A stretch of 64,000 nt of DNA from Phycisphaerae bacterium. Lineage in GTDB: Bacteria > Planctomycetota > Phycisphaerae > UBA1845. The stretch lies in NCBI GenBank assembly GCA_029260015.1, contig JAJDEB010000036.1, positions 186,001-250,000 on the forward strand, read 5' to 3'. Of the stretch, positions 51,910 to 61,808 are shown piece by piece (the stretch's first letter is position 1; every line of letters starts with the position of its first letter). The notes beneath the pieces were generated by a model. It saw nothing but the letters and a program-made list of their open reading frames with translations. It was not told where the DNA came from and searched no databases. A program made the position numbers and the translations under genes.

Positions 51910-53019
51910 CTATTTTGCAGGTGGTGGCGGTGGTGGCGCGGCATTGAAGAACGATGCCAGTTGCGGCACCTGGCCTGCCGCCAACCATGAACCCATCCCC
52001 GCGCTCCAGACCATCGTATCGGGCGTGATCTGACCTTGGGCAATCATCGCCGGAATCTGCGCCATGGCGCACTGCCCTTGCACTGCTCCGTTCGCCGCGA
52101 TGTGCCAAACCCCACCCGGAGGAGGCGGTGGCATGCCGCCCGGCGTCTGGCCGCCAGCCATGTTTGAACCGTCCATCATTCTGCCGGCCATCGCGAATCC
52201 CATTCCGAGGCCCATGCCTTCTGCAGCGCCCCCACCCGCCGGGTTCTCAGCCGCTGCGGTCATCGCCTGACCCATCTGGTATTGCTGGAAGCGCCCCATG
52301 TCGCCTATCACACCCATGCTGGTGCGCGTGTCGAGCGCCTTCTCGACGGCTTCGGGTAGCGAAATGTTGACGATGTAAAGCTGCGGGATGTCGAAACCGA
52401 ATTCGTCGTCGATGCGTTCGACGGATTTCTGGCGCAGAGTTTCCGAAAACTCCTGATACTTCGCCGCCAAATCGAGCGCCGCGATTTTCGATTCACCAAT
52501 GACGTCGGCAAAGGCGGTATTGATGACCGAACGGATGAACTCGTGAATCTCATCGGTATCGAAACTGGCATCGGTCCCGACAAGTTCTTTAAGCAAGATG
52601 CGGGGATCGCTGGCTTTTAAGGAATACGTTCCGAATGCCCGCAGGCGAATCGGGCCGAACTCCGGATCGCGCAGCATGATCGGATTGGGCGTGCCCCACT
52701 TCAGATCGGTGACCTGGCGCGTGTTGACGAAGTACACTTCCGACTTGAAGGGGCTGTCGAATCCGTGCTTCCACCCTTGCAGCGTGCTGAGGATCGGCAG
52801 GTTGTCGGTACGCAATTCGTAGTGACCCGGTTCAAACACGTCGGCGAGTTCACCGCGATGCACGAAGACGGCTACCTGTCCCGGGCGCACGATGAGTTGG
52901 GCACCGTTTTTGATCTGGTTATGGTATCGCGGGAAGCGCCACACGAGCGTATCGCGCGTATGGTCCAGCCATTCAACAATATCAACCAATTCACCGCGAA
53001 GTTTGTCCAGAAATCCCAT
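51910..53019 (-). CDS. SPFH-domain (YdjI-like) protein with C-terminal GYF_2 domain
   Basis: 369 aa from the ATG at 53019 (AAGGAG 8 nt upstream). Residues about 1-240 are an SPFH/band-7-like domain of the YdjI 'virion core' type (MGFLDKLRGELVDIVEWLDH, VRPGQVAVFVHRGELADVFEPG, RSVINTAFADVIGESKI). A Gly/Ala/Pro/Met-rich linker follows, and residues about 310-360 form a GYF_2 domain (VWHIAANGAVQG..GMGSWLAAGQVPQL). First gene of the cluster. Probably assembles on the inner face of the membrane. Confidence 0.85.
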   Translation of the reverse strand: MGFLDKLRGELVDIVEWLDHTRDTLVWRFPRYHNQIKNGAQLIVRPGQVAVFVHRGELADVFEPGHYELRTDNLPILSTLQGWKHGFDSPFKSEVYFVNTRQVTDLKWGTPNPIMLRDPEFGPIRLRAFGTYSLKASDPRILLKELVGTDASFDTDEIHEFIRSVINTAFADVIGESKIAALDLAAKYQEFSETLRQKSVERIDDEFGFDIPQLYIVNISLPEAVEKALDTRTSMGVIGDMGRFQQYQMGQAMTAAAENPAGGGAAEGMGLGMGFAMAGRMMDGSNMAGGQTPGGMPPPPPGGVWHIAANGAVQGQCAMAQIPAMIAQGQITPDTMVWSAGMGSWLAAGQVPQLASFFNAAPPPPPPAK

Positions 53020-53195
53020 GACGATACTCCTTGACCACACCCGTTCGTTGCCCACCGCGTCGGTGTGGAATGACGCACTGGCTAATGCCCGTGAAACTCA
53101 AGCCTACAGATGCGGTTTGGAAGGGTCAAGACGGCGACGAATTCAGATGGATTCCGACGCCGATCGACAGTTGCAGAAGGTCCATCGAGCCTTGG

Positions 53196-53261
53196 GTAGG
53201 GTGGGCCGTGCCCACCGCCGTTTGAACGCAAGACGACATAGGTGGGCACGTCCCACTCTAC
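53196..53261. repeat. Paired inverted palindromes, family B, copy 2 (opposite orientation)
   Basis: 53196-53216 is an intact arm; 53241-53261 is a decayed partner (two mismatches). The spacer is the reverse complement of the spacer of copy 1 (30985-31007), with few changes, so the whole about 65-bp module is inverted here. Lies between the pgi stop and the SPFH gene. Confidence 0.8.
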
Positions 53262-53277
53262 GAAATTGATGACGGTA

Positions 53278-54870
53278 TTACTTTGCGAAACAGTAGCGCG
53301 ATTCGGTGGGATTGATATCGGATTCGACCGCAACACCGCGACTTCCATTGTATGCCAGTCGATTGAGTATCTGGCTGACCCATTCGACGCGATCTGGTTT
53401 TGCGATTCGGTCGGCTAACTCTTCAGCCGTGAATGCTTCATCGGGGTGCTCACCCAAATACGCATGCAGGGCTAACTGAACTTCAAGCACTTCGGTCGCC
53501 GCGCGTTTACCGGCTTCTACGCCGGGCTGATGGTATGCATTGACGTGTACGAGCGACGCATAAAGCCCGACGGCGCGTTCGTACAATGCAATGAGCGCAC
53601 CGATTCGATTTGGGTTGACTTCGTCGATTTGAATCGTGATCGATTCCCGCTCTTTTTCCGTCAGCGCTTCGCGCGTGCCCAAAAGAAAGCCAGCCAAGTA
53701 GTCGCCAGATTTAACGGACTCATCCACGTCAATCGAAGAACCACTCCGATCGCGCAGCACCTCAACAAATGTTGCATAGAAATTGTTCACACCGTCGCGA
53801 AGTTGCTGCACATAGGCGTGTTGATCGGTCGAGCCCTTGTTGCCATAAACGCTAATGCCCTCTTCGACCACATTACCGTCAAGGTCGAATTCCTTACCGA
53901 TCGATTCCATGATGAGTTGTTGAAGGTATCGCGACAGCAGCGACAAACGATCTTTGTAGGGAATGACCACCATGTTTCGCAGACCGCGCGAACGGGCGGC
54001 ATCGAACCACATTGCAGCCAACAGGGCAGATGGGTTCTCTTGCAATTCATGCCGGCGGGTGCAGGCATCCATCGCCTTCGCTCCCGCAAGCAACTGGTCA
54101 ATATCGATTCCACTCAGCGCCGCCGGCAGCAACCCAACAGCAGACATCTGCGACGTACGCCCACCGATCCAATCCCACATTGGAAAACTTCGCAGCCACC
54201 CTTCAGCCTTGCACACATTGTCCAAAGCGCTGCCCTCACCTGTCACCGCAACGGCACACTTGGCGAAATTCAATCCGTGCGATTGATATGCATGCGCTAC
54301 TTCGAGCATCCCGTTGCGCGTTTCTTTGGTGCCCCCGCTTTTTGAAACCACGAGACACAAAGTCTGCTTCAAGCGATCGCCCAACTGCGCGATGATCCGG
54401 TCGATGCCATCGGGATCGGTATTGTCAATGAAGTGGATTTGCATCGGATCGTCTGGCTGGCCCAGTGCATCGGCGACGAATTGTGGACCGAGCGCCGATC
54501 CCCCAATGCCGATTTGCAGTACCCGTGTGAATCGACCGCCCGTCGGCGGCGCGATCGCGCCATTGTGAACGTCGGTTGCGAATGACTTGATGCTCGAAAC
54601 AGCTTGCTTGATGGCTTCGGTGATTTCAGATTCTGGAGCGCGGGCTGCATCACGCAGCCAATAGTGCCCCACCATGCGATTCTCATCGGGATTCGCGATC
54701 GCACCCGCCTCCAACGCATCCATCGCCTCAAAAGCCTTGGTCATCGGTCCGGCGATGTCGTCCCAAAGCGTTGCCGCAAACTTCATCCGCGAGATATCCA
54801 AATGCACGCCGGCTGTTTTGCAACTACACGCGTACTCGCAGTAACGCTTCCAAAGTTCGATTGCGTTCAC
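53278..54870 (-). CDS. pgi: Glucose-6-phosphate isomerase
   Basis: 530 aa from the GTG at 54870, which overlaps the upstream stop by 4 nt (GTGA); the frame extends further but matches nothing. Family motifs in order: [26 protein letters not shown] (the SIS-type phosphate site), [44 protein letters not shown] with the catalytic His, and [13 protein letters not shown] with the catalytic Lys. Interconverts G6P and F6P. The coupling to an unknown 204-aa gene is unusual. Confidence 0.95.
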   Translation of the reverse strand: MNAIELWKRYCEYACSCKTAGVHLDISRMKFAATLWDDIAGPMTKAFEAMDALEAGAIANPDENRMVGHYWLRDAARAPESEITEAIKQAVSSIKSFATDVHNGAIAPPTGGRFTRVLQIGIGGSALGPQFVADALGQPDDPMQIHFIDNTDPDGIDRIIAQLGDRLKQTLCLVVSKSGGTKETRNGMLEVAHAYQSHGLNFAKCAVAVTGEGSALDNVCKAEGWLRSFPMWDWIGGRTSQMSAVGLLPAALSGIDIDQLLAGAKAMDACTRRHELQENPSALLAAMWFDAARSRGLRNMVVIPYKDRLSLLSRYLQQLIMESIGKEFDLDGNVVEEGISVYGNKGSTDQHAYVQQLRDGVNNFYATFVEVLRDRSGSSIDVDESVKSGDYLAGFLLGTREALTEKERESITIQIDEVNPNRIGALIALYERAVGLYASLVHVNAYHQPGVEAGKRAATEVLEVQLALHAYLGEHPDEAFTAEELADRIAKPDRVEWVSQILNRLAYNGSRGVAVESDINPTESRYCFAK

Positions 54871-55481
54871 GTTGATTTCCGTTTCTTCCCGCGAATCTTG
54901 CGGGTGGGTTTGGGAGTTGATTCGGCGATGGGTCGGACGGCTTTTAGCACTTCCCAATCGGTAAACACCGCTTGCCTGATAAACGCCAGGCAACACTTGC
55001 GTACGTCACTCTCCGACAGTTTCGACGCCCGGAGCACGCGCTTCGAGACACTCAGGTCATCCGGACAATCTGCCGGAGGGATGCGAACCAATTCATCTTC
55101 TAGGCGGCTGAAGAATTCGATCTCGCCAAGCTTCTTCCAGATCTTCGGTAGCTCGGCGTCAACGTCTTCTGAACGCGGCTGCTTGAGGTATTCGTCGATC
55201 GATTCATTCGGCGTCAATTCTAACCACACCGCCTGTTGGCAGTTTTTTTCAAAATAATCACCCGGAACCAGTTGGGCCACTTTTCTGAAGCGTTCTTCAA
55301 GCAGTAGGTCATCAAAACCATCCCACTGAAACGTCAGACACAACCGATCCCATCGAGGGCTGATGTCAACTTCCAGTTCGACGCCTTTGCACGCATTGCC
55401 GACGTACGACAACAGGTCTTTCTTAAGTTGTGCGTGGGTTTTCTTCGACTGGGTTTTCTTCGATTGGGTTTTCTTCGACAT
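54867..55481 (-). CDS. Uncharacterised protein coupled to pgi
   Basis: 204 aa with GGGAG before the ATG. Begins with a repeated lysine-rich tail ([13 protein letters not shown], an 18-bp tandem repeat) and ends with another basic tail ([10 protein letters not shown]). The core (about 20-180) is acidic/mixed with Trp and Leu-rich helices ([48 protein letters not shown]). Not recognised. Translationally coupled to pgi by a GTGA overlap. Confidence 0.7.
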   Translation of the reverse strand: MSKKTQSKKTQSKKTHAQLKKDLLSYVGNACKGVELEVDISPRWDRLCLTFQWDGFDDLLLEERFRKVAQLVPGDYFEKNCQQAVWLELTPNESIDEYLKQPRSEDVDAELPKIWKKLGEIEFFSRLEDELVRIPPADCPDDLSVSKRVLRASKLSESDVRKCCLAFIRQAVFTDWEVLKAVRPIAESTPKPTRKIRGKKRKST

Positions 55482-55579
55482 GGTACGCTCATCTCCCTTG
55501 GGCGTAATCTAGTCGTGTTGGTTTGCGTTCGATCGTCTGCCAGCCAATCCCTGCCGGGCACAACATTATCCGTCTTCCG

Positions 55580-56827
55580 TTAATCTTCGGGCGGGCTAAA
55601 CGTAAGTGTCCGAATCCACTGAGCCCCCGCACCAGCTTGCTCGACGGTCCACAAATCGTAACCGCCTTCGGCGCGATCGCCATCATCATTTGGAACAAAT
55701 GAACCACTTACGCCCGAATAGCCCGCAAGAACAGCCGGCATCGACGCTCGAAGCAGAATCGGATCGCTGCGGTCGGCGACTTGGTTGATCGTCAAAGCAG
55801 CAATCCACATCGCGTCATACGCCACGACGGCAGTCGATGGGGCATCGCGCCCGATGGCGTCGCGAATCCCCAGCTTCACCGCCCGAAAACCATTGCTGTC
55901 GGCTTCATAATAGAGTGGCGCGGTGTACATAGTCGTTGCGGCGAAGGTTTGGGCATCGGCAGAATTCAAGACTTCCGGTATGCGACTAAATACGCTGCTT
56001 CCGTACCAGCGCACCTGTCCGAGAACCGAATTAATCCCGGCTTGCTCGAAAAGTTGCACGCCTTCGTCCTGAGTCAGCGCCACCACTGCCACCGTTTCCG
56101 CACCAAAAGTGTTGATCGCACCAGCCACCAATCCGCGCAGATCGATAACCTCATCGCTGAAATCGTTGACGTCATTGGCATATGGATCATAGAGCACCGA
56201 TCCGCGAACCGTTCCACCCCGATCGATCAACCGATCGGCGAGCAGATCGACAAACGCTACCGCCCAGTCGCCGTCTCTTCCGACAAACGCCACATGGTTG
56301 ATCCCGTTGGAATTAAGTTCGGCTTCCACCGCATCGATTTCACGCTCCAACCCGGGAAACATTCGCCCCAATCGGTTGTTGTCTTGTTCGGTTTCAGGCA
56401 ATAGCGGCGCGCACGCCAACAGAATCGTGCTCAATCGGTCGGCAAGCGGGGCAGTCAGTGCGAGTGAGTCAGTGTCGAACGGTCCAACCACCACACGAAT
56501 GCCATCTTCCGACATCATCCGCAGTTTTTCGAACGCTTCTTCCGGGTCGCTATTGGAATCCTCGATCCGAAGTGCTATGCGCCAAGGCGATTCAACATCC
56601 GCAAGGTCGGCATTGATGATATCAACAGCCAACAAGAGTGACGCTTCGACCGCCTCTCCCAAGGATGACTGACCACCGGTGAGCGGAACCAGCGCACCAA
56701 CCGTCACCACTTCTGCACCGGGGTCGTCGACCACTCCGCACGAACCGCAACACGCCAGAATCGCAATCGCGACACCGGAAACACCACGCTTCAGCCATCT
56801 GAATCGATCCCCCACAAAACGTTTCAA
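55580..56827 (-). CDS. ABC-transporter-type receptor lipoprotein (type 1 periplasmic binding fold)
   Basis: About 415 aa if started at the TTG at 56827, right after the upstream stop; a GTG at 56815 is an alternative. Signal and lipobox region AIAILACCGSCG. Leu/Ile/Val-binding-type fold: VTVGALVPLTGGQSSLGEAV, ASLLLAVDIINAD, RIEDSNSDPEEAFEKL, VVVGPFDTDS, AFVGRDGDWAVAFVDLL, VVAYDAMWIAALT. No permease or ATPase genes nearby, so it may be a receptor or sensor rather than a transporter part. Follows the TldD/TldE-like genes. Confidence 0.82.
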   Translation of the reverse strand: MKRFVGDRFRWLKRGVSGVAIAILACCGSCGVVDDPGAEVVTVGALVPLTGGQSSLGEAVEASLLLAVDIINADLADVESPWRIALRIEDSNSDPEEAFEKLRMMSEDGIRVVVGPFDTDSLALTAPLADRLSTILLACAPLLPETEQDNNRLGRMFPGLEREIDAVEAELNSNGINHVAFVGRDGDWAVAFVDLLADRLIDRGGTVRGSVLYDPYANDVNDFSDEVIDLRGLVAGAINTFGAETVAVVALTQDEGVQLFEQAGINSVLGQVRWYGSSVFSRIPEVLNSADAQTFAATTMYTAPLYYEADSNGFRAVKLGIRDAIGRDAPSTAVVAYDAMWIAALTINQVADRSDPILLRASMPAVLAGYSGVSGSFVPNDDGDRAEGGYDLWTVEQAGAGAQWIRTLTFSPPED

Positions 56828-56828
56828 C

Positions 56829-58526
56829 CTAGACCCCACTTTCTTGTTTGGCCTTGATGCGTGCCAATGGGCTCGGAATAAACGGCGGCTTGTCGAAATC
56901 GCTATCGACTGGTGCCAAGTCCAATTCCTCAAACAGCAGCGCGGGCACAATCACCGATTGACCGCCCTCACCACCGAGAACGTTCATGACCGCTGGTTTG
57001 TCACCGACGGCCAATATGCGTTTGAATGCCCGGGCATCTGCGCGTACGACATTGACACCGCGCACCATTTCTTCGCGGCCATCGGGATAGACTTTGTACA
57101 CCTCCAGCGGCGCAGATCCGCTCAGCGATGCGATGCGAATTCCAAACTCGTTGTCCTCATCCTGAAACGCATCGATGAATTCCTCGCGCATGGCATCTTC
57201 GGTAAGCGGGTCGGTCGTGGACAAGATCAAGTTGGAGGTCTTCGCAGACGGTCGCGACGAACCGCGGCCATGCCCGGTGGAGTTTTTGAACTCCTTCGAC
57301 GGGTTTCGCGACATCACCAATTCTTTCAGGCGTCCCTTTTCAACGAGCGTTTGCCTTTGACCCTTCACGCCCTGATCGTCGTACTTGTACTCACCCAGCA
57401 GAACGTCACCGTTGAACTCTTTCAAACCGGGATCATCGACCACCGTCACCGACCGTGGCAGGATGCGCTTACCGAGCTTCTTTTCAAAATCGTCCGAGCG
57501 ACTGCGGCTACCCACCGGTCGCTGACCACCGGCAAATTTGCTGGCGAACAACCCGCCAAAGAGCGTCGCCGACGCCGATGCATCCACCAATACCGGACCG
57601 GTATACGTCGATTCGAGTTTGGGCGATTCTTTGATCTTGAGCAACCGCTCGGTCATCTCGCGAACCTTCTTTGCGATCTCTGCGGCGTCAGGAACTTTGA
57701 TCGGTTTGCCGAGATACATGGACATTGAATCATTGAAAGTCATGCCATCGTCTGCTTGTACGAGCGCGACGATCATGATTTCCACCACTTCGCCCTGCGT
57801 GCGAAGTCGCGTACCTTCGGTGTTGGCCAGATAGTCGTTTCCCGCACCCGCACGAATGCGAACGACAGACCGCTGCACATCTGGATAGTCGAGAAAGATG
57901 CGCGACAACTTGACAGCGAGAATTTCCAATTCTTCAACGGGCAGATCCAACGCGCGGCGATCTTCAAACTCGACGACCGGTTCGGTGCGTGAAAAGTCCA
58001 CCGGTTTATCTTCGATGACTTTGCTTTCCATCAACGCTTGCTTGCGCGGAAAAGCTTCAGCCGCACTCTTATAGCTTCGGTCCGTCGCCCACCAGATACC
58101 CTGGCGAATTGCCTCGTAGTCGTCTTCGATTGGCAAGGTCGCTCGTGCCAAACCAGAGTAACCACCACCAGCAAAATTCGTGTTGTCCATTTCGTACGAA
58201 CCGACCCGTGTTTCGACGCGGAGCTGACGAACGTGTTGATCATTACGCTCGAGAACTGAACCGAGCGACGCGGTGAAGCTCGCGTAGCGCGCGTCCTGCG
58301 CACCGTATTCGATAAAGTATGGTTGCTTCAAATCCTCAAGTCTTAAACCGGCCAACCCGCGATCCAACTCATCCACCATCGTGCGAAGGAGAATGTCCGA
58401 AGCTATTTCGGCTTCTTCGTTTACGCCTTCCGCCGCAACTGGTGATGTAAGCATCATGCAAGCAACCAGACTGCACGCAGCAGCAAAACCACACGACCCG
58501 AAACCAGCTAGCTGTGCGCATTTCAT
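56829..58526 (-). CDS. Exported PmbA/TldE-like protein (no HExxxH)
   Basis: 565 aa. Signal peptide ending near TSPVAAE. The C-terminal part matches the TldD/PmbA fold (VLVDASASATLFGGLFASKF, VTVVDDPGLKEFNGDVLLGEY, LVMSRNPSKEFKNSTGHG, NLILSTTDPLTEDAMREEFI), but no HExxxH is present, as in the TldE/PmbA subunit. ATG overlaps the TldD stop by 4 nt (ATGA). Acts presumably with the adjacent TldD as an exported heterodimeric peptidase. Confidence 0.88.
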   Translation of the reverse strand: MKCAQLAGFGSCGFAAACSLVACMMLTSPVAAEGVNEEAEIASDILLRTMVDELDRGLAGLRLEDLKQPYFIEYGAQDARYASFTASLGSVLERNDQHVRQLRVETRVGSYEMDNTNFAGGGYSGLARATLPIEDDYEAIRQGIWWATDRSYKSAAEAFPRKQALMESKVIEDKPVDFSRTEPVVEFEDRRALDLPVEELEILAVKLSRIFLDYPDVQRSVVRIRAGAGNDYLANTEGTRLRTQGEVVEIMIVALVQADDGMTFNDSMSMYLGKPIKVPDAAEIAKKVREMTERLLKIKESPKLESTYTGPVLVDASASATLFGGLFASKFAGGQRPVGSRSRSDDFEKKLGKRILPRSVTVVDDPGLKEFNGDVLLGEYKYDDQGVKGQRQTLVEKGRLKELVMSRNPSKEFKNSTGHGRGSSRPSAKTSNLILSTTDPLTEDAMREEFIDAFQDEDNEFGIRIASLSGSAPLEVYKVYPDGREEMVRGVNVVRADARAFKRILAVGDKPAVMNVLGGEGGQSVIVPALLFEELDLAPVDSDFDKPPFIPSPLARIKAKQESGV

Positions 58527-60265
58527 TGAACAGTCTCCTTGGACACGGTGGCGGAATCTTTGGCAATCGGAGCAGGCAAGATCGGCGGGCGGTCCTGCGA
58601 CTTTTGTTTCTTCTCAATTTCAATCTGTTCAACCAGAATGCTCGGTGAGATCGCAGACACAGGAACCGATCCAGATTCCGCTCCACATACTCCGTTGAAA
58701 ATATCCGCGTCGTCCCCGGTATACAGAATTTTTGAAAAACAGGTCAGCGGTGTGCCGACAATATCGACACCGCGCACCAACTCATCAGGCCGACCATCGA
58801 CGAATACTTTGTAGACAATAATCGGCAAGACCTTGAACGCCTGGGGGCCGCGTCTCTGCGTGGTGGTGAATCCACCCGAGATGTCCTCAAACAACAGTCC
58901 GTAATCTTTACTCTGTCGCTTGGCTTCTTCGATGAGCTTGGCCCGCAATTCTTCAAACGGAACCTGCTTGGTTGATTCGACGATGAGATTGCCTTGCCTT
59001 GCAACGACGCGCCTCCCCGGTTGACGTCGGCCATGCCCGTTGGAGGCGGTAAAACCACGCGTCGGTGACCGCGACAGCAGGAATGTTTTCAGGATGCCCG
59101 CATCGACAAGTTTTACGGGTTGGGCGGCCATCGCTTCCTGATCAAACTCGTAGTACCCATTGAGTTCGATGTCGCCCCATTTCTGACGGGTCGGGTCGTC
59201 TACGATACTGAGAAATTCGGGCAAGACGGACTGATCGATTTTCTTCGCAAACGTCTGACCTTCGTCCACATCCTTCTGTCGATGGCCCTCGATGCGGTGC
59301 CCGAAGATTTCGTGAAAGAACACGCCACTCGCCCGATTCCTCAGAATCGCCGGGCCAGTATACGGTTCGACGATTGGGGCGTTGCGCAAGTCCGTAACCT
59401 GTTGAATCAACTCTTCAATCGCCGCCACCACCGTCGCATCGTCAGGCAAACCGTCCGGCGAATGGGCATCAAACGCGGTGTATTGCCACAATTCCATTCC
59501 GTCGTCCGCGACCGTCGATGCTCGCACGCCAATCCGCCACCACGATCGCCCGAACTGAATCTTGCTGCCTTCACTGCTCACCATCAATTCATTCGTTGTG
59601 GTGCCAGATAGTGTCACCTGCGAACTGTAAATGAGCGGATGATCGCGAAACATCGTCGAGTACTTGCGGACGCGATCCACCATCGCTGCCCTGTCGTAAG
59701 TCACGTCGAGCCAAGGGCCGATTTTGACGTTCGGTTTCTCCTTCGAAAAATCATCCGACAGATCCTCTTCTTCAACCTTCACCTTGATGTTGGCTTTTAC
59801 CTGACCCAGGCGTTTGACGGCATCTTTGAAACGAGCGTCCGTCGCCAACCACAGGCGTTGTCGGGTTGCGATCGGGTTGCCGTCGAGCGCCAGTTCCGAA
59901 CGACCGCCACCAAAATCGTATCCACGACCACGTCCGCGAATCTGATGGGAATTGTCCAGGTCGTAGTCACCGCAGCGCAGGTCCACATCCAACCAGCGGT
60001 CGTGGCTGTCGTGGTCGTTGGTCAGCGCTCCCAACGTCGCCTGCACGCTCAATTGCTTCTGATCGGTGACCGTGTACTGAAGAAAGTACGGCTTGGTTCC
60101 TTCGGGCGAAACGAGTTTGTCCATCGAAAGCGCGAGTTCGTCCTGCATCAACGGCAGAAGCGGATGCTCTTCGCTGGCGTGCGCAGCAATTGGCGCAAAA
60201 CACATCGCCCAACAAGATGTCCAAATCGCCAAGCCCGCGATCTGAGATTTGCCAAATGGATTCAT
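58523..60265 (-). CDS. Exported TldD-like metallopeptidase
   Basis: 580 aa from the ATG at 60265 (AAGGTGAG upstream). Signal peptide ending at IAAHA. The zinc motif is FFHEIFGHRIEGH (HExxxH near residue 318), preceded by AILRNRASGV and followed by SIVDDPTRQKWGDIELNGYY and SNGHGRRQPGRRVV. The cytosolic TldD/TldE pair degrades unfolded or modified peptides (CcdA, microcin B17). Here both subunits carry signal peptides, so the work is in the periplasm or outside. Start of a three-gene operon. Confidence 0.9.
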   Translation of the reverse strand: MNPFGKSQIAGLAIWTSCWAMCFAPIAAHASEEHPLLPLMQDELALSMDKLVSPEGTKPYFLQYTVTDQKQLSVQATLGALTNDHDSHDRWLDVDLRCGDYDLDNSHQIRGRGRGYDFGGGRSELALDGNPIATRQRLWLATDARFKDAVKRLGQVKANIKVKVEEEDLSDDFSKEKPNVKIGPWLDVTYDRAAMVDRVRKYSTMFRDHPLIYSSQVTLSGTTTNELMVSSEGSKIQFGRSWWRIGVRASTVADDGMELWQYTAFDAHSPDGLPDDATVVAAIEELIQQVTDLRNAPIVEPYTGPAILRNRASGVFFHEIFGHRIEGHRQKDVDEGQTFAKKIDQSVLPEFLSIVDDPTRQKWGDIELNGYYEFDQEAMAAQPVKLVDAGILKTFLLSRSPTRGFTASNGHGRRQPGRRVVARQGNLIVESTKQVPFEELRAKLIEEAKRQSKDYGLLFEDISGGFTTTQRRGPQAFKVLPIIVYKVFVDGRPDELVRGVDIVGTPLTCFSKILYTGDDADIFNGVCGAESGSVPVSAISPSILVEQIEIEKKQKSQDRPPILPAPIAKDSATVSKETVQ

Positions 60266-60458
60266 ATCACTCACCTTAATGAGAATTCGTATCTTCCTTC
60301 GCAAGTAACCGATTGGTTATACACCCTCGACCGGGCAATGCAAAACAAACGGCGGGCTGTAATGAAGGTCGAATTCGACGTCTTGAAGTTGGGGTTCGCG
60401 TTTGCCAAACTGGTTACGACACTATTACGAATGGCCGGTTCATTCGGATCGGAGAATC

Positions 60459-61808
60459 ATGGGAAATTCACACACATTTCGACAACTGTTGTCGCTAAAA
60501 CGAAGGGGATTCACGTTGCCAATGCTTGTCGTTTGGGCGGCCACCCTGTGCGGTCCGACGAGTCTTTATGCAGACGACGCCCACTTACCCGCGATTAAAT
60601 ACGGCGAAAAGAAGGTGCTCGCACCCGGGGTCTGGCATCAACACGCCAGCGACCGGAGCGTACCCTGGGAAATCGAAATCATCGAGATTGACCTGACCAG
60701 CCCCGAGATCGAAATCGTTTCCATCGATGGGATCACACCGTCCAAGCGTGAGAAGGTAACCGACCTGGCCAATCGGGGTCGCGCGATCGCAGCCGTCAAT
60801 GCCGGCTTCTTTAACATGGAGACGGGTGACTCGGTCAGTCATTTTGAACTTGACGACATTGTTCACGCGAAGAATCGTACGGAATCACCACCACGCTCAA
60901 CTATGGGTTTCACCGATGATGCATCGCAGTCGGCCGTCATGACGATCGTCGATCCAAAGGGCGCACCTTTGACCGATGCGCAGGAATGGAAAAAGGTCGT
61001 ACACGCCATCGGAGGTGGCCCGGGCTTGATAAAGAATGGTGAATTCACCGTAACGAATAATTATGAAGGATTCGGCAAGAAAAATTTCATCGATAAGAGG
61101 CATCCGCGCACAGCGATGGGGTTCAATTCCAAGACGAATCGGATGTTCTGGGTCGTCGTGGATGGCCGCCAACCCGAATGGAGCGACGGGATGAATCTGA
61201 TCGAGCTGACGCATCTGATGGCCGACCTCGGTTGCGACAATGCCTTGAACTTCGACGGCGGTGGTTCGACAACGTGCGTTGTCAACGGCAAGGTCAGCAA
61301 TCGTCCATCAGGCAAAGATCGACAGCTACGTGCCGTTTCGAACGCATGGATCGTGCGCCGAAGGCTTCCGGAAATCGTCATCGACAACAACGACGCGCGA
61401 TTGACCCACGTCGGCGAGTGGGCTGTTGCAACTGAAAATGGATGCCACGGCGCAGACGTTTTGATTCATCACTCCAAAGCCAATGACAGCCAACCCGCCA
61501 ACGCCACCTGGACGACGATTGTTCCAGCACCAGGCGAATACCTGATCGAAGCCTGGTGGGTTGCCGCCGATGACCGGACGAATACCGCGAAATTCAGCGT
61601 AACGCTTGGCGATGCAACCACCGAAGTAATCGTCAGCCAGCGGGCGTTTGGCAGCCGATGGAATTCGCTGGGGAAATTCGAGATTCGCGAAGGAGTCTCC
61701 CCGCGCATTGAACTTGTGTCTCAAGGACCCGAGAGTGCATCGATCGCGGCAGATGCGATTCGCTTGACCCGACTTGCGTCTACTGCCCCGACCGAGAAGC
61801 AACCCTGA
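60459..61808 (+). CDS. Phosphodiester glycosidase-family protein with golvesin-like C-terminal domain
   Basis: 449 aa from the ATG at 60459 (CGGAG 5 nt before). Signal peptide with core LPMLVVWAATLCGPTSLYA. Residues about 75-310 are an NAGPA/DUF2233-type domain (AAVNAGFFNMETGD, AIGGGPGLIKNGEF, HPRTAMGFNSKTNRMFWVVV, NALNFDGGGSTTCVVNGKV). Residues about 330-445 are a golvesin/Xly-CBD-like beta domain (NATWTTIVPAPGEYLIEAWW, QRAFGSRWNSLGKFEI, SIAADAIRLTRL). Probably a secreted glycosidase attacking phosphodiester-linked sugars. Divergent from tldD. Confidence 0.88.
   Translation: MGNSHTFRQLLSLKRRGFTLPMLVVWAATLCGPTSLYADDAHLPAIKYGEKKVLAPGVWHQHASDRSVPWEIEIIEIDLTSPEIEIVSIDGITPSKREKVTDLANRGRAIAAVNAGFFNMETGDSVSHFELDDIVHAKNRTESPPRSTMGFTDDASQSAVMTIVDPKGAPLTDAQEWKKVVHAIGGGPGLIKNGEFTVTNNYEGFGKKNFIDKRHPRTAMGFNSKTNRMFWVVVDGRQPEWSDGMNLIELTHLMADLGCDNALNFDGGGSTTCVVNGKVSNRPSGKDRQLRAVSNAWIVRRRLPEIVIDNNDARLTHVGEWAVATENGCHGADVLIHHSKANDSQPANATWTTIVPAPGEYLIEAWWVAADDRTNTAKFSVTLGDATTEVIVSQRAFGSRWNSLGKFEIREGVSPRIELVSQGPESASIAADAIRLTRLASTAPTEKQP

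Noticed and set aside
53530..54345. 271-codon plus-strand reading frame opposite pgi
   Set aside because: Antisense shadow of pgi.
59639..60598. 319-codon plus-strand reading frame opposite tldD
   Set aside because: It runs antisense through the exported TldD gene, its product has no domain or signal, and the codon pattern mirrors the minus-strand gene.
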